DNA of 64,000 bases from Anastatus disparis (Eukaryota; Arthropoda; Insecta; Hymenoptera; Eupelmidae): NCBI GenBank assembly GCA_017163975.1, contig JAFFSR010000229.1:12418001-12482000 (forward strand). Direction: 5' to 3'. Below are positions 37,027 to 48,800 of this stretch, piece by piece; position 1 is the first letter of the stretch, and each line of letters starts with the position of its first letter. A program made the position numbers and the translations under genes. The notes beneath the pieces are model-generated. The model did no database searches and was not told where the DNA came from. It saw only the letters and a list, made by a program, of their open reading frames with translations.

Positions 37027-38315
37027 CAATTATAAACAAGTAATATTAATTTATAAAAATTTAGCAAATGAGTTAAAAATTTTAAATCCAGATAAACCTG
37101 CACAAAAAGAATGATAAAAAATTGGGTTATATGCAATCAAATAGGATTGCTCAATTTCTATTTCAATGATATTAAATTTCGTTATTATAAACATAAATCT
37201 TGGATGGATAGGTTTAAGTTAGTTTTAGTTTAGATAATTTTATACCTGCATATAGATAACTAAGTCCATCTCTGCAGGATTTTGCAGTAATTTGTATTTT
37301 ATTATTTATTTTCTGGATTAAATAAATAAATTAATTTCAATATAATATTAACGTGCAAATTCTGATTTTGACAGCTTTGAACCTCTATATTTCTGTTATT
37401 TTTTTTAATAAAAAAAAGTTTTAGCCTAGTGATTTGCTTTGAAATTTTCCGAGAGATCAATCGATGCTGTTTACTTTAATGGAAAAAATTTAGTTGTTTA
37501 AAATAATTTTTATTAACAAATTAATTGTTCTTTTCTGAAAACTAACATTTTATTTAGAATACTGGTGCGAATTTGCACTAATGTGCAATTTAAGGGTTAA
37601 TTTATTTGTAAAAAAATGAAATGTTTATTTCCGTTTAAAAGTTCAATAAAATGGAAAATTGTATCTAACCCCTTTGATAATTATCAATTATATTAATTTT
37701 TTGCTTTTTGATAACAAAAAAAAAAGTAAAAACAACACAAGCAGACATTAACTAATGGACAATATATTAAAAGCATAAAATTAAATGCGTAATTTTGCAA
37801 AATTTGTTAAGCCACAAATCCATAGCCATATACCCTTTTGTACGAATGAAAATTGAGTTACACTCTTTTACGGTATCGCGCAACGTGGAATTTAATCTCG
37901 TGTATCTGCGCCGTACCAATTAAAAAATGTGTTGCTCACTTATACAAAGTATAGTTAAAAAAAGGAAATTCTCTTATTAAAATTTTTTTTCCATTAAATT
38001 TTGGACGCTTTTTATAATTTGAAAATTTCGTTAAAATTTAGTTATAAATTTTGGAGCACGTTTTTTTTTAAAATATAAAATGTAGTTATCGATCATATTT
38101 TCTTTACGCTCAAAGTGATAGGTTTATGTCAATCGTAAACTTCAATATCATTTTTTTGTCCGTACAAAGCTTTTTTCCCTTTTAACGACTTATTCGCACT
38201 TTAATTTTTATTTCAACGCAGGAGAATTTTGCACGTACACTCTAATAAAAAGTATCTGCAACGCCATGATGGAAAAAACGACGCTCTAATTAAGTTCCCA
38301 TGGAAGAAGGCAATT

Positions 38316-39071
38316 CCGGACTGGATTTGGTACGGTACTGGTGCCCGTGATTCCAGTACTGATTCCCAATGCTGGTTCGGTATCCGTTTAATATTTAAAT
38401 GATAATATAGGACCGAACTATCAATGCCAATGCAGGCACAATACTGATTACCAGTATTTACCAGTCATCGAATAATTTATCATTTAATTTATATAATTAA
38501 GTATTATTTATTTAAATAAATAAATCATCTTTTTCTTACAAAATTTTTTGGAATAAAAACACTTTTGAAATCAATAAATCGCTGTTCATTATACGACCAT
38601 AATCCATTAATTTTGAAAATAAACTTAACCAATTTTCCTATTATTGCGCCTTAATTTGTATTTTTATTTAAATCAGTTTTTTTCTCGAAGCTTAAAGAAT
38701 CGACTACAGACTTTACAGATGTTTTTTACAATGCTGACAAATTAAATTTCTTCAATGCTTCTTGTTTTTTCAAATAATAACTACTCTTTTATACATTTTT
38801 TTATAGCGCGTATTGTGCACATGTACGTATAAAATTATTAGGTTATAATGAGGTTATATTCAAACAAATATTATGTCATTGCAAGTACTTGCTTAGCAAC
38901 GACAACAACGGCAAACGGTACTGGAGCAATACTATAATAATATTCTATCGATAGAATCTGGCAAACGATATTGGAACGATACCTTTCTATATTATTTGGT
39001 CCGATATTATCATTTCGATATTGGATACAAGCTTGTTTCAGTACCGGGCATACGTAGGACGGTGACCAATA
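38316..39071. repeat. Repeat region with GGTACTGG / GATATTGG units in both orientations
   Basis: Both ends are dense in variants of one 8-mer: TGGTACGGTACTGG, CCAGTACTGATTCCC, CCAGTATTTACCAG (38323-38465), then ACGGTACTGGAGC, ACGATATTGGAAC, TCGATATTGGATAC and TCAGTACCGGGC (38914-39048). Between them is AT-rich sequence. A perfect 16-bp palindrome ATTCTATCGATAGAAT lies at 38942-38957. Subterminal repeats of one motif in both orientations are typical of non-autonomous DNA transposons, but ends and duplications are not resolved. Confidence 0.35.
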
Positions 39072-41138
39072 TTTAGCCATTATCAGGCCGTTAATTCAAA
39101 GCTGGCAGTTCTTTCATGGGTTATAACGTTTCTTATGCAATTCATAGCTTTTTTTTCTTTTTAGATGATGCATAAATTTTTCATGTGCTCTTTTTTTTCA
39201 AGCAAACAAAAACTGAAATAGATTGAATATCCGTATTTTCGAGCGCATTAAAACTTAACAACTACCAAATTGGATTTTCCATTGGTAAAAATAAATTCTA
39301 AATATTAAATATAATTCAAGCGCGGTTTTAGTTTATGAAATTTAGTTTTTAATTCATAACCGCACGAAATCAAATAAAGCTCCCATTCAAACAAACTTTC
39401 GTATTAAAAATAAAATCGCTTCATTCATTTATTGAACGCGATATTTTTAGCTGATGGCACTTGTAATTAAAAAAAAAAAATTTTTATTCGACGCTGCTCT
39501 ATTAAAACAATAAATAATCCATATAAAAACCATAAATTAAGTTGAAAACTACATCGGCCGAGCTTAAAGCTAATGAGTCCTCGTATACACAGTCGCATAA
39601 TAATTAATATTAAAGAGCTTGTCATGTGCAGGGAAAATTATACTCTCTCTCTCTCTGTTCTCTCGACTTTTGCGCGAGCCTTTTCATTAAAGGGACATAT
39701 ACACGTTGTTCTCATGCGCTCCTTTTTCATTATGCCACTATATTAGTGCACGACAATATATCAAAACTATTCTAGTTTATTTTTTTTTTTCTCTTTTTTT
39801 TCCTCTATTTTTTATTTATTTTTTTTTTCTCTTTACCTCGCGTGACGGAAATTAAGATAAGAGCAAAAGAGATAGAGAGACAGAGAAGGAGTCGATGAAG
39901 CGTAGATATAAAGAGAAAAGCCCCACAAACTTGCAGAACAATGCGCGTTAGTTTCGATTATTTGCTTCTTCTTTTCTCTCTCTCTCTCTTGGTATATACC
40001 AAAAGTCAATGAACCTTTCGCGCGACATTAAAGAAAATAAATAGCAGGAAGATTGGCTTCATTCAAAAAGATATCGGACAATGTTTCGATGTTAAGAGAG
40101 CGAGAGCTTAATTAAAGATAGTACAGCCAACTTTACTTCGAGGAAAGGATTTAATTGTAAGTCTTTGAAAAGCTTACAGAAGCTTTAAGTTTTTCCTCTT
40201 GTACTTAATCATGTGTTTCTTAAATTGAAAGACTTTTTATATTTCTCTTTTTACTTTCTTTTTTTATCTTTACTTTAATTAAATAAACAGTTTCTTTAGA
40301 AAAATACTTTTTTAACAAAGGTTTTGTTTTTTACTTTTTTTTTATCATCGGTAAATTCTTGTAAATACTTTGAAAATCATGGAATAATGTATATTTATCG
40401 GTTTTATCTCTGCAATGAAATCAGTGCTCATTTGTGAGGCTTTTATTTGTATTAATATTATTTTCATTTCAACGTTTTATTTAATATTGGAAATCCGTGT
40501 ATTTATATGAATTATCGAAATAATGGCTTTTTATCGGTGCTAAATTGAAGAGAAAAAAATAATTCAACTGTTTAATATTGTAACGTATCCAACCAATTAT
40601 TCAAATAAATATAATAAATGAAAAATACGAATTAAACTGAGATTTATAAATGTTGAATTGAAAGTAAAATTTTTCTGACATTTTGATTATTTACCGTCTA
40701 AAGAAATTGATTCAATAGAAAAGGTAAGTTTTAAGTAACTTTTTAAAAAAACATTTCTGGAGCTTGTAAATAATAGCGTTTTCAGTTAAAAAATGCAAAA
40801 GTTATGCCTTCCGAGAGAAGTTCGCTTTTACTGTCTCCGGAGAGACGAACTTAAAATTTTTAAAGAAAAACTTTCGAAACTTTTCAATTCAATTGTCGAG
40901 GAAGAGAGCGAGTGACTTTTAAATGTATTATGTTAAATAGTTCATGCTTTTGAAAAAAATATGCGAGAATATAAAATATGTGGGTTTTCCAAACGTCATA
41001 ATATTATCGTAATACGATCATAACGCTAATTATAGTATTGATGTCACGATACAATAATAATTCAATCCAGATATAATACAATCGACTAAAAATAAAACCT
41101 TTCATAATTTAAAATCGACGATTCAAGCTAATTATAAA

Positions 41139-41337
41139 GAGCTCGTCAGTGGCTCAGTCGGTAGAGCGATGGATTCGTAATCTCGAGGTCCCGAGTTCGA
41201 ATCCCGCTCTCGGCGGCCGATTGACACAGGCACCACTGGACATTACATGTGCTTTGTTTAGAAACACACTGAAGATCTCCGTCGCTAATTAGCATCATAA
41301 TTATAGCATAAATACAGCGACGTTAAATAAAATAAAA
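41139..41337 (+). mobile_element. tRNA-Thr(CGT)-derived SINE, copy 2, with target-site duplications
   Basis: The head contains a perfect-consensus A box (TGGCTCAGTCGG, 41149-41160), anticodon loop TTCGTAA (anticodon CGT) and B-box-like GAGTTCGAATCCC. The non-tRNA body and the tail GCGACGTTAAATAAAATAAAA match copy 1 (13879-14071, opposite strand). The 14 bases immediately before the element (41125-41138, AAGCTAAT then TATAAA) recur directly after it (41338-41351, AAGCTAAT then AAAAAA), 12 of 14 identical. This is the signature of LINE-mediated insertion at an AT-rich site. Acceptor arms do not pair, so it is not a working tRNA gene. Confidence 0.8.
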
Positions 41338-42639
41338 AAGCTAATAAAAAATGATAATAAACTTCGTCCACTATCTCATTGGGTTCCATTATTTTTGCTA
41401 TTTTGATTGAATCGATGATAATTATTGGTATTGTAGTTATTGTAAATTGTTAGTCGGCATTAGATTTTGGTAAATATATTTTTACGTGTTAACGATTATT
41501 TAATTAAAAGCTGAAATTTCGATAGAACAATATTAAAATTAAACCCTATACACATAATAACCTCGTTCCGCGTGCACGTACAATTACACTTTATCAATTC
41601 TATCCAAATTAGTTTATCCGATAATTCGGAAGTCGGTATATACGCACGTGTGTTAAATTCCTATAGCTGCATATGCATGGATTTAACGAGACATTTTATT
41701 TATAAATCGAATGATCATTTGTCAAATTATTTTTATATTTCATTTATATTTTTAAAATTTTTCATTTGTACATACTCACTGCGAAGTGTAGTGTTTCATG
41801 ATGAAGAATAAAAAAAAAGCACGTAATCCTTATATATATTTTACTTTCCATTGCAGTAAAACGCCCCTTCATTTGAAAGGAAAAATCTTTGTCAACCCTC
41901 TGAATAATCTTGTCATCTTCCTAAACACTTTCCTCTCATCTGTAAGGTTTTTATTTTCTCTCTCTTTTTTTCTCTCTCTCCTATTGCTAAGATTAAACGC
42001 AGGAACATGACTCGATTCACATGCTCTTTTATATATCCAGTGTCGGAAGCATTAAAAAGCGCGTACTCATTTCGCCTCGATTTTCATGTGTACATATACA
42101 CACGTACGTCATCGTACGTACACTGAAAACTTTCTTGCTGTTTATACTCATCATCGGTTAAAGAAGAAAAAAATAAATCTACTATATAAGTGCTGGAGCT
42201 TAAACAAACAAAAATTTTCTACCTGAAGATATGTCTCTAAGAAATAATGTTTGTTGAATTAAAAAAAAAAGCTGAATAAAGTTTTTCGCTTTATGAATTT
42301 TTTTAATTAAAAAGAAAAATAAATGGTTTTTTTCTTCTTTACTCGTGCTTTGCATTTAAATAATATTAAATATTCTCGAGGTAGTTGGCTAGACAATAAT
42401 TTGCAAAACTAATGTTTTGTATATTTAAAGAAACGATTCATTAAAATTCATCCATCCCTCCCTCGCAAGTATATCCCAATTAATTATAAGGAAAAAGGAC
42501 ATCCTTTTTACGAAATTCCTTTTTACACAAAAACTCTTGAGAAAAAAAAGTTCTTCCTCCCTATATATTCTTTGAATACAACGACAAGGTTATATAAGTT
42601 ATATACATTATATCCTTTTGTGCATACCTTTTGCGCAGG

Positions 42640-42885
42640 GGTAAAGGAGAAAAAGGGACGAAAGGAGGAGAAGGAAAAGGGAAAAGGCTAAGGAAAGACT
42701 TGAAGCCGGAAGCAAGTTTCTACCCTGCGACAATGCAACCGAGTCTAAAGCAACAGCAGTGCCAGCAGTGGCAACAGTAGCGGAGACGTAAAGAAGAAAC
42801 GACTTTGCCGCCGCCGGCCGGCGCGTTCTCAGTTAGAGCTACGAGCTACTAAACCTCTCGCTCTACCCCACTATCTTTTCATTGG
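42640..42885 (+). other. Possible leader exon or alternative promoter of the large gene
   Basis: A GC-richer island starts after an acceptor-like CCTTTTGCGCAG (ending about 42639) and ends at a donor-like CATTGG|GTATGT (last exonic base 42885). It carries a 15-codon Gln-rich upstream ORF beginning ATGCAACCGAG. It also carries an initiator TCAGTT at 42829-42834, right after GCCGCCGCCGGCCGGCGCG, so transcription could instead begin at 42831. Either way it looks like leader sequence of the gene starting at 45612. Signals only. Confidence 0.3.
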
Positions 42886-45611
42886 GTATGTATATGCAAC
42901 ACTCTCTTCTTTTTTTTCTTCTTTCTTTTCAACGTATATAACTCTTTTGTACCTGCATTATACACTTGGAGAAATTCTTTGTTGTTTTATATATAGCATT
43001 CTGTACTGTGCGGTTGTTAGGAGTTCATAAAAAAAAAGATATTGCTCGATGCGGATTTCAATACGAAAATTGTCAATTGTTAAGGAATACTTTTTTTCTA
43101 CCTTCAATTTTTAATTAGGTTATTAAGATTCGGTTAATAATATAATGGATAAGGTCTATTGGTAGATCAGGACATTTATCAAATGCTACATCTTCACTGT
43201 AATATGAATTTTTTCTTAATGAAATCAAGTTAATTAGTAAAAAAATTGTTAATAAATAAATAACGTGAAATCATATTTTAAAATCATACGCAGGAATATT
43301 TTAATTTTGATGATTTTATTGATCAATACGAACAATTAATTCAAGTAATTCTCTCTTCAAAAAGTATCTTCAATAGATTATTCGTAAATATCAGTAAAAT
43401 TATCAAAATTAAATCAATATATTAACGAACATTATAATCAATATTAAATATGAATAGGAAAATTATTGCACAACATATTTTACAGATGATAGAGTCCTTG
43501 CCTTTTTACGAAGAAATAATTTATCTCAGGGCAGGTTGAAAAACTAGCTGAACTATTAAAAAGTTAAGGTTTCATAAAAAGTGACAAGGGGTCATATATA
43601 AGTAGTAAGATCCTGGCTCGCGTCAGACATATTAATACCTTGCTATACCCTGCGCAAAACTTTGACTAAAGTATTTTAAATTTTCCCTTGAGTAAGGTTC
43701 ATTAATTATTATCTTGTCTTAAACTGTTTTTTTTTTTTTTTTTAAATTATTTATATTCAAAGTATCGGCTTACACTTTATAACGGATATATGTCGCTTAT
43801 GTCTCATTTGAATTGACAAAGTAATTACTTTTTTCTAAAGTTATTAGATATGTCTAAGTGAATAATTTTTATTTTTCATAAATTATAATAGATTGACTTA
43901 TCAAGTTGACAATCACGAAAAACAAAACATAGAAATAGTCTCATTGTTTATAATTGGATTTTCTAGCTGAATTATTAATCCATTATATAGTTGCGTGCGA
44001 TGAAGCTTTAGTCAAAATCCATTGTAGGGCTGTCGGAAGTATAACCTACGGAAATCCTATAATATATAATATGATTTAGCTTCCATTTGCGACATTTAAA
44101 TATTCTAATATACGTTTGTATATAGTACACAACCCACAACAAATAGATTAAATTTTCTAAATTATTGTACAATAAATGTCTTAGATGATGAACACGGCAG
44201 TCCTATGCTATAGTAATTTTAAATATTTAGAAGTTAATTAGTAACAATTAGCAATAGGAATTAAAAATAAAAAATTTTACCATACTATTATAGTTCATAT
44301 TTACATAATTTAGCCATAGTTTATTGTTACATATAAGAAAATGTGTGTCAAAACGTATTATAGAGAATTTTTTCAGTATACTCTTTATTGTTATTATTAT
44401 TTTTTTTGTTTTTCAAGCATGAATAATGCGTAGCCATTATCGCTAGAATAGCTTTAAAAATTTTTTATCATGGAAGATATAACGCTTTAATACTTATATT
44501 AACCGTTCGCTAAGTATTTAAATATACACGAGTATGGAAAGAAAAAGAAATAATTGCATAATTCATCTGTAATACCATTTTTAGCACATATTTTTTACCG
44601 AAATTGGGTATGTTTGGAACGTTGCGTCGCATCATGAAATTGTGAATTTAATAAAATATTAAATTATTGGTTTATGAAATTTTAAAAATAAAATGTAATT
44701 TTAAACGTGAGACAGTAAAGATTGCAGCACTTTTCGTATACCAAAAAAAAAACTTCGGGATAGTTATGAATATGAAATATAAAAAACGCTTTGAAGTACA
44801 TGTTGAGCGTCAAACATGCATATCTCATATAAATTTTAACAGTTTCAAACTTCTATTTTTTTTTTAAAGTTATAAAATCAAAACTTTTTTTAAAACTTGT
44901 TAAAGCTCGCATACTCTAACGCTTTCGAAAACCCTTGATATTTTATTAAATTTATATGGGAGGTACGCGATAGTTTGTAATTTTTTGATTCTTCTGTTTG
45001 CGGATACACCGATTAAAATGAAATTGTTTATAAACATGTTATTATTTTTCTCTTTTTACTAAATATTTCAACATGGATAGAAAATGTTCCAAGTATACCT
45101 AATTAACATTTTTAAAAATCTCTTGTATTATTACGTTTTACAAGCATGATGAACATAAAAAAAAATCAAATAAATGCATTTTGAATAGATATAACTACCA
45201 ATAGAAGAGCAAAAAAGTAAAAAGTGTAACGCTAGAGCAGGCACGCCTCTCTGCCGACAATGGCTTGCGCTTTTCGATATTGTCTACGTATAGAGAAAAA
45301 GAGGATTTAGAATGGAGTAGCTTGAAAAGCAAGAACGAGCGAGAGAATACAACCAAAAAAAAAAAAAATATAAAACGGAAAACCTTACCTAGCCTGAGAG
45401 AGTGAAAAGGAAAAGAAGAAAAAAAAAAGATAGAAATTCAAGCCGACGAGACGCGCTTCTGCGATAGATGGAAATACGGGTAGAGCACGCGGAGATTTCA
45501 CGTAGCGTGCAAGACGAGAAAAAAAAAATCAAGGAAAAGGGTATACGAGGGTGTGGGAATAGTTACGAAAGAAAAGATAGAGAAAAAAAAGGGTTAGAGT
45601 GAAATAGAAGC
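42886..45611. other. Probable 5' intron or leader sequence before the first coding exon
   Basis: AT-rich until about 45200, then purine-rich with GA/AAG runs as far as the ATG. No coding exon recognised. A T run of about 19 bases lies near 43727-43742. Acceptor-like sites occur near 45293 (CTACGTATAG) and 45394 (TTACCTAG), either of which could start the coding exon's transcript portion. Confidence 0.35.
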
Positions 45612-45833
45612 ATGTTCGGGACTAAAATACGAAGTTGGATGGAGGCGCATATAGCGCGCTCCAGGGCTAAGAAAAAGGAGCGTAAAGGTGGGGGTTGTAT
45701 CGGTGTGGCTCAGCATCAGCAGCAGCAGCAGCAGCAACATCAGCAGCAACAGCAGCAACCGCAGACTATGCTTCACGAAAATGGTCTTTGCTTCGATCCA
45801 GCATTTTTTGGCGCTAGAGCTGACTTTAACGAG
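45612..45833 (+). CDS. Large gene, coding exon 1 (start codon, poly-Gln)
   Basis: Starts at ATG 45612 with an in-frame TGA four codons upstream (45600-45602) and A at -3, so this is a true N-terminus for this isoform. It encodes a basic segment (HIARSRAKKKERKGGG), a Gln tract of mixed CAG/CAA codons broken by His (about 45715-45763), then ENGLCFDPAFFGARADFNE. Donor GAG|GTGAGT, phase 0. Confidence 0.65.
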
Positions 45834-48800
45834 GTGAGTTCTTCCTTTTTTTTTTGCGTCATTCCTATTTCTACTTCTTCTTCTTCTTTTTTTCTCTCTC
45901 TCTTTTACTCTATTTCTCGCTCGCTTATACAACACCTCTAGATCATTTAGATGCATAGCAAGCCTTTCAGTTCTAAAATCGTTATTTATTTAGCTAAGTG
46001 GAAGGATTCGATATAAGGCAATATTTTTCCCGGGTCTTTAGAGGCTCGGCCTTTAAATTCTTCAATTATTAACTCTACGCGATAAAGAATTTAAACTTTC
46101 ATCTTTATATTTTTTTAACACTTTAATTTTCTTCTTCTTTTTTCATCCACTTAAAATACTTTTCTTTTGAATTTATCAAGAAAAAATAAAGTTTTGTAAT
46201 TACGTGTAATTTATCGATATTCATTGGCTTTCTTGAGCACTCTACATTCTCGTGACAAGGAATCGTTAGTATAAAAACGAGCTGGAACTCATGCGCGATA
46301 GTGATTTTATTCATTATATTAATTACCCTATAAAGTACCACGAAGATTATCGTTGCTTTTTTTCACTGTGTAATAAATCTTCGTGCTACCTCTAATAATA
46401 CACTAACTTTTTCCATTTTGAGCGTGTATATAACATCGGAATTAGTAAAAGTATGTTATTCATTGATTTTTTTTATTATATGATACCGAGAAAAATATTA
46501 TAGTCAAAATTACAATAGCTTATTGTGACAGTGTCACAGACTGCTATTATGGCAAAAAATTACTATAGTCTATAGCAAAGTTTACTAGAAATATGAGAGT
46601 TTTTGTGATATTTCTAGTAAATTTTACGATAAATTACGGTAATTTTTCCTCACAATGACAACATTACTACAAATTACTGTCATTTCAACTAGAACATTTT
46701 TCTCAATGTAATCATATGTCATTTTCTCGTTAGGTAAAGTTTAAACATTATCAATTTAAAAATAATCTCTTTTGTTAAAAAAAAAAAAAACAAATGATTT
46801 TAAATTAATCAGAGTATTGTACGAACAAAATAAATGATTGTTAATTAATCGTTGTATTATCCACGTCGAAATTCTTGGTCAAATGATTAATGTCCGTAAT
46901 AATAATAAAATAATTGATTGGCTTCTAAGGCCGGAAAAAATATGCCTTGTAATCTTTAGATTTAGATCCACATCATATTCGTATATCTTACGTAACTTCT
47001 GATTCATTGTGTAAAAATAAATATTTCGTGCTCATCAATAAATATACGAATATGCATAAAAGAAACACGCATGAATGACATTTTTTAAGAAATCTTTTTG
47101 TATAGGTTTTACGTAATAAAAAAAAACATATGTACATAGAAATATTTATGTAATCAAACAGTCATATGATAATTAGTTGTCAAGTAGTATTTTTATTAAA
47201 ATATTAACAATTTCTTAGAATAATATTTTTATTAAATTTAATATTTCAATAGAATTAGATAATTTTTTTCTTTAATCAAATTTTCAGAACAATCATATCG
47301 AAAGGTATACATCTTGAATTAAGAATCCTGTTTTTAATTAATTTTAGCTACTTCTCGTACAAACAAAGCTTTATTTATAACGAAATTTCGCGGCCAATTT
47401 CTTTAGTAATTTCGAATCTATTGTGTGTGTAGCGCATAAAATCCGAAAGTTATATCAATAATTTAATAAAAGCTTGACGAAACTTGCTCGAATAATTGTA
47501 TAGTTCGCAGGGGAAAAGGTTTTTTTTTCTGGAAAGTCTCTTCAGTCCCTAATGCGGTAGTAGTCGTTCCTCGTCGAATCTTGCCCCAAAGATATACGCT
47601 GAAAGTTTAATAAGGAAATCGTACGAACGCCGCTGACGTTTAACTTTTCACTGAATATTCATAACTATTATTAAAGAAAGAAGAAAAAAAAATGTATAAA
47701 AGAATCTTTTTTTCTTCTTAATAAACTCTTATTTTTGTAAATAATTCACAGAATATAAAAGATAAACTGAAAAAATATTTTTCTCTTTATAATTGCAATT
47801 AAAATTACCCACTGATCTAAATAAATTAATTTCGCAGTTCAAACCAAATTTTCTCTTCCAGAGATATTAATTAACTTTCAAAGAATTCCTAACCGTGAAT
47901 ATTTTATATTAATATATTGATTAATCGATAATCAATGAGATTCTCGTGAAAAATAAGTAAAATAAGTTTTTATTTGATTTAAAAGAAATAATAATCCATT
48001 ATAAATGACTATCTTGAAAAATTGATCAGCTCAATTATTTAGCTTGCCAATATTGTGCGATATCCCGGTGGTATATATATATTGGGGCATTAATAAAAAT
48101 TCCTTGGGCGCAAATTTTTCACTAAGCAACGAGAGAGGAGGTGCCGGTATATATATACACGAGTTATATAGCAATGTCCAATAGACCGATGAGCGATTGA
48201 ATTATTGGAGTTGCCGTGCGCGGCGGAGGCGGCGGCGAAACTTCGATAATAAACTTGTTACATTAACGAAGCCCATAGGTCCACAGGTCTCTTGGAATAA
48301 TGGAAGCAAAGAGTGTTTTAAACTTTTTTAATTGCATACATGAATATAATGTGCAAGTTAATAAATGTATAGGAGAAAAATAAGTAGAACAATTGGTAAT
48401 CAATACATTAAAGAACTTGTTCCACATTAATACTATGTCACGTGTTGCTATAACTAATTAATAGCTAATCGATACATTACTCTCAAGGAGTTAATTAAAA
48501 TTTTCTTTTTTCTCTTATAAGGTAACGAACAAACAAAAACTGAACTTGAAAAATCTACGTTGTTATGCAAACAAGCAAATTTTAAAGTTTTGAGGGGGTA
48601 CACTATGACCCAGTTTATTATATATTTTTTTTTTGTATGACGCATTTTTCTTTTTTTCTTTATTATATGCGGTGTGAGCTTTCATGAGAATAGCTTCCAA
48701 ACTTATTCAGACCGAAACTACACTGACATGCAAGAACTGTTCTTCTTCTTTATACTGGGTTTCGTATGCAATTATAAATTTACGTTGAACTTAATGTGAC

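Larger units (their letters stand above)
33569..42600. other. Non-coding region, probable long 5' intron with many small repeats
   Basis: No coding exon recognised. The frame at 33768-34199 (143 codons, plus) lacks any domain or coding bias. The stretch holds small inverted-repeat elements, a double hairpin, a GGTACTGG-rich repeat and a SINE, listed separately. It also has GA/CT dinucleotide tracts (34959-34975, 39643-39657, about 39978-39990) and a pyrimidine-rich block at 39780-39835. Confidence 0.4.

Noticed and set aside
41139..41215. Plus-strand tRNA gene (Thr, CGT)
   Set aside because: Same defects as the other copy, and flanking target-site duplications show the unit is the whole 200-base SINE.
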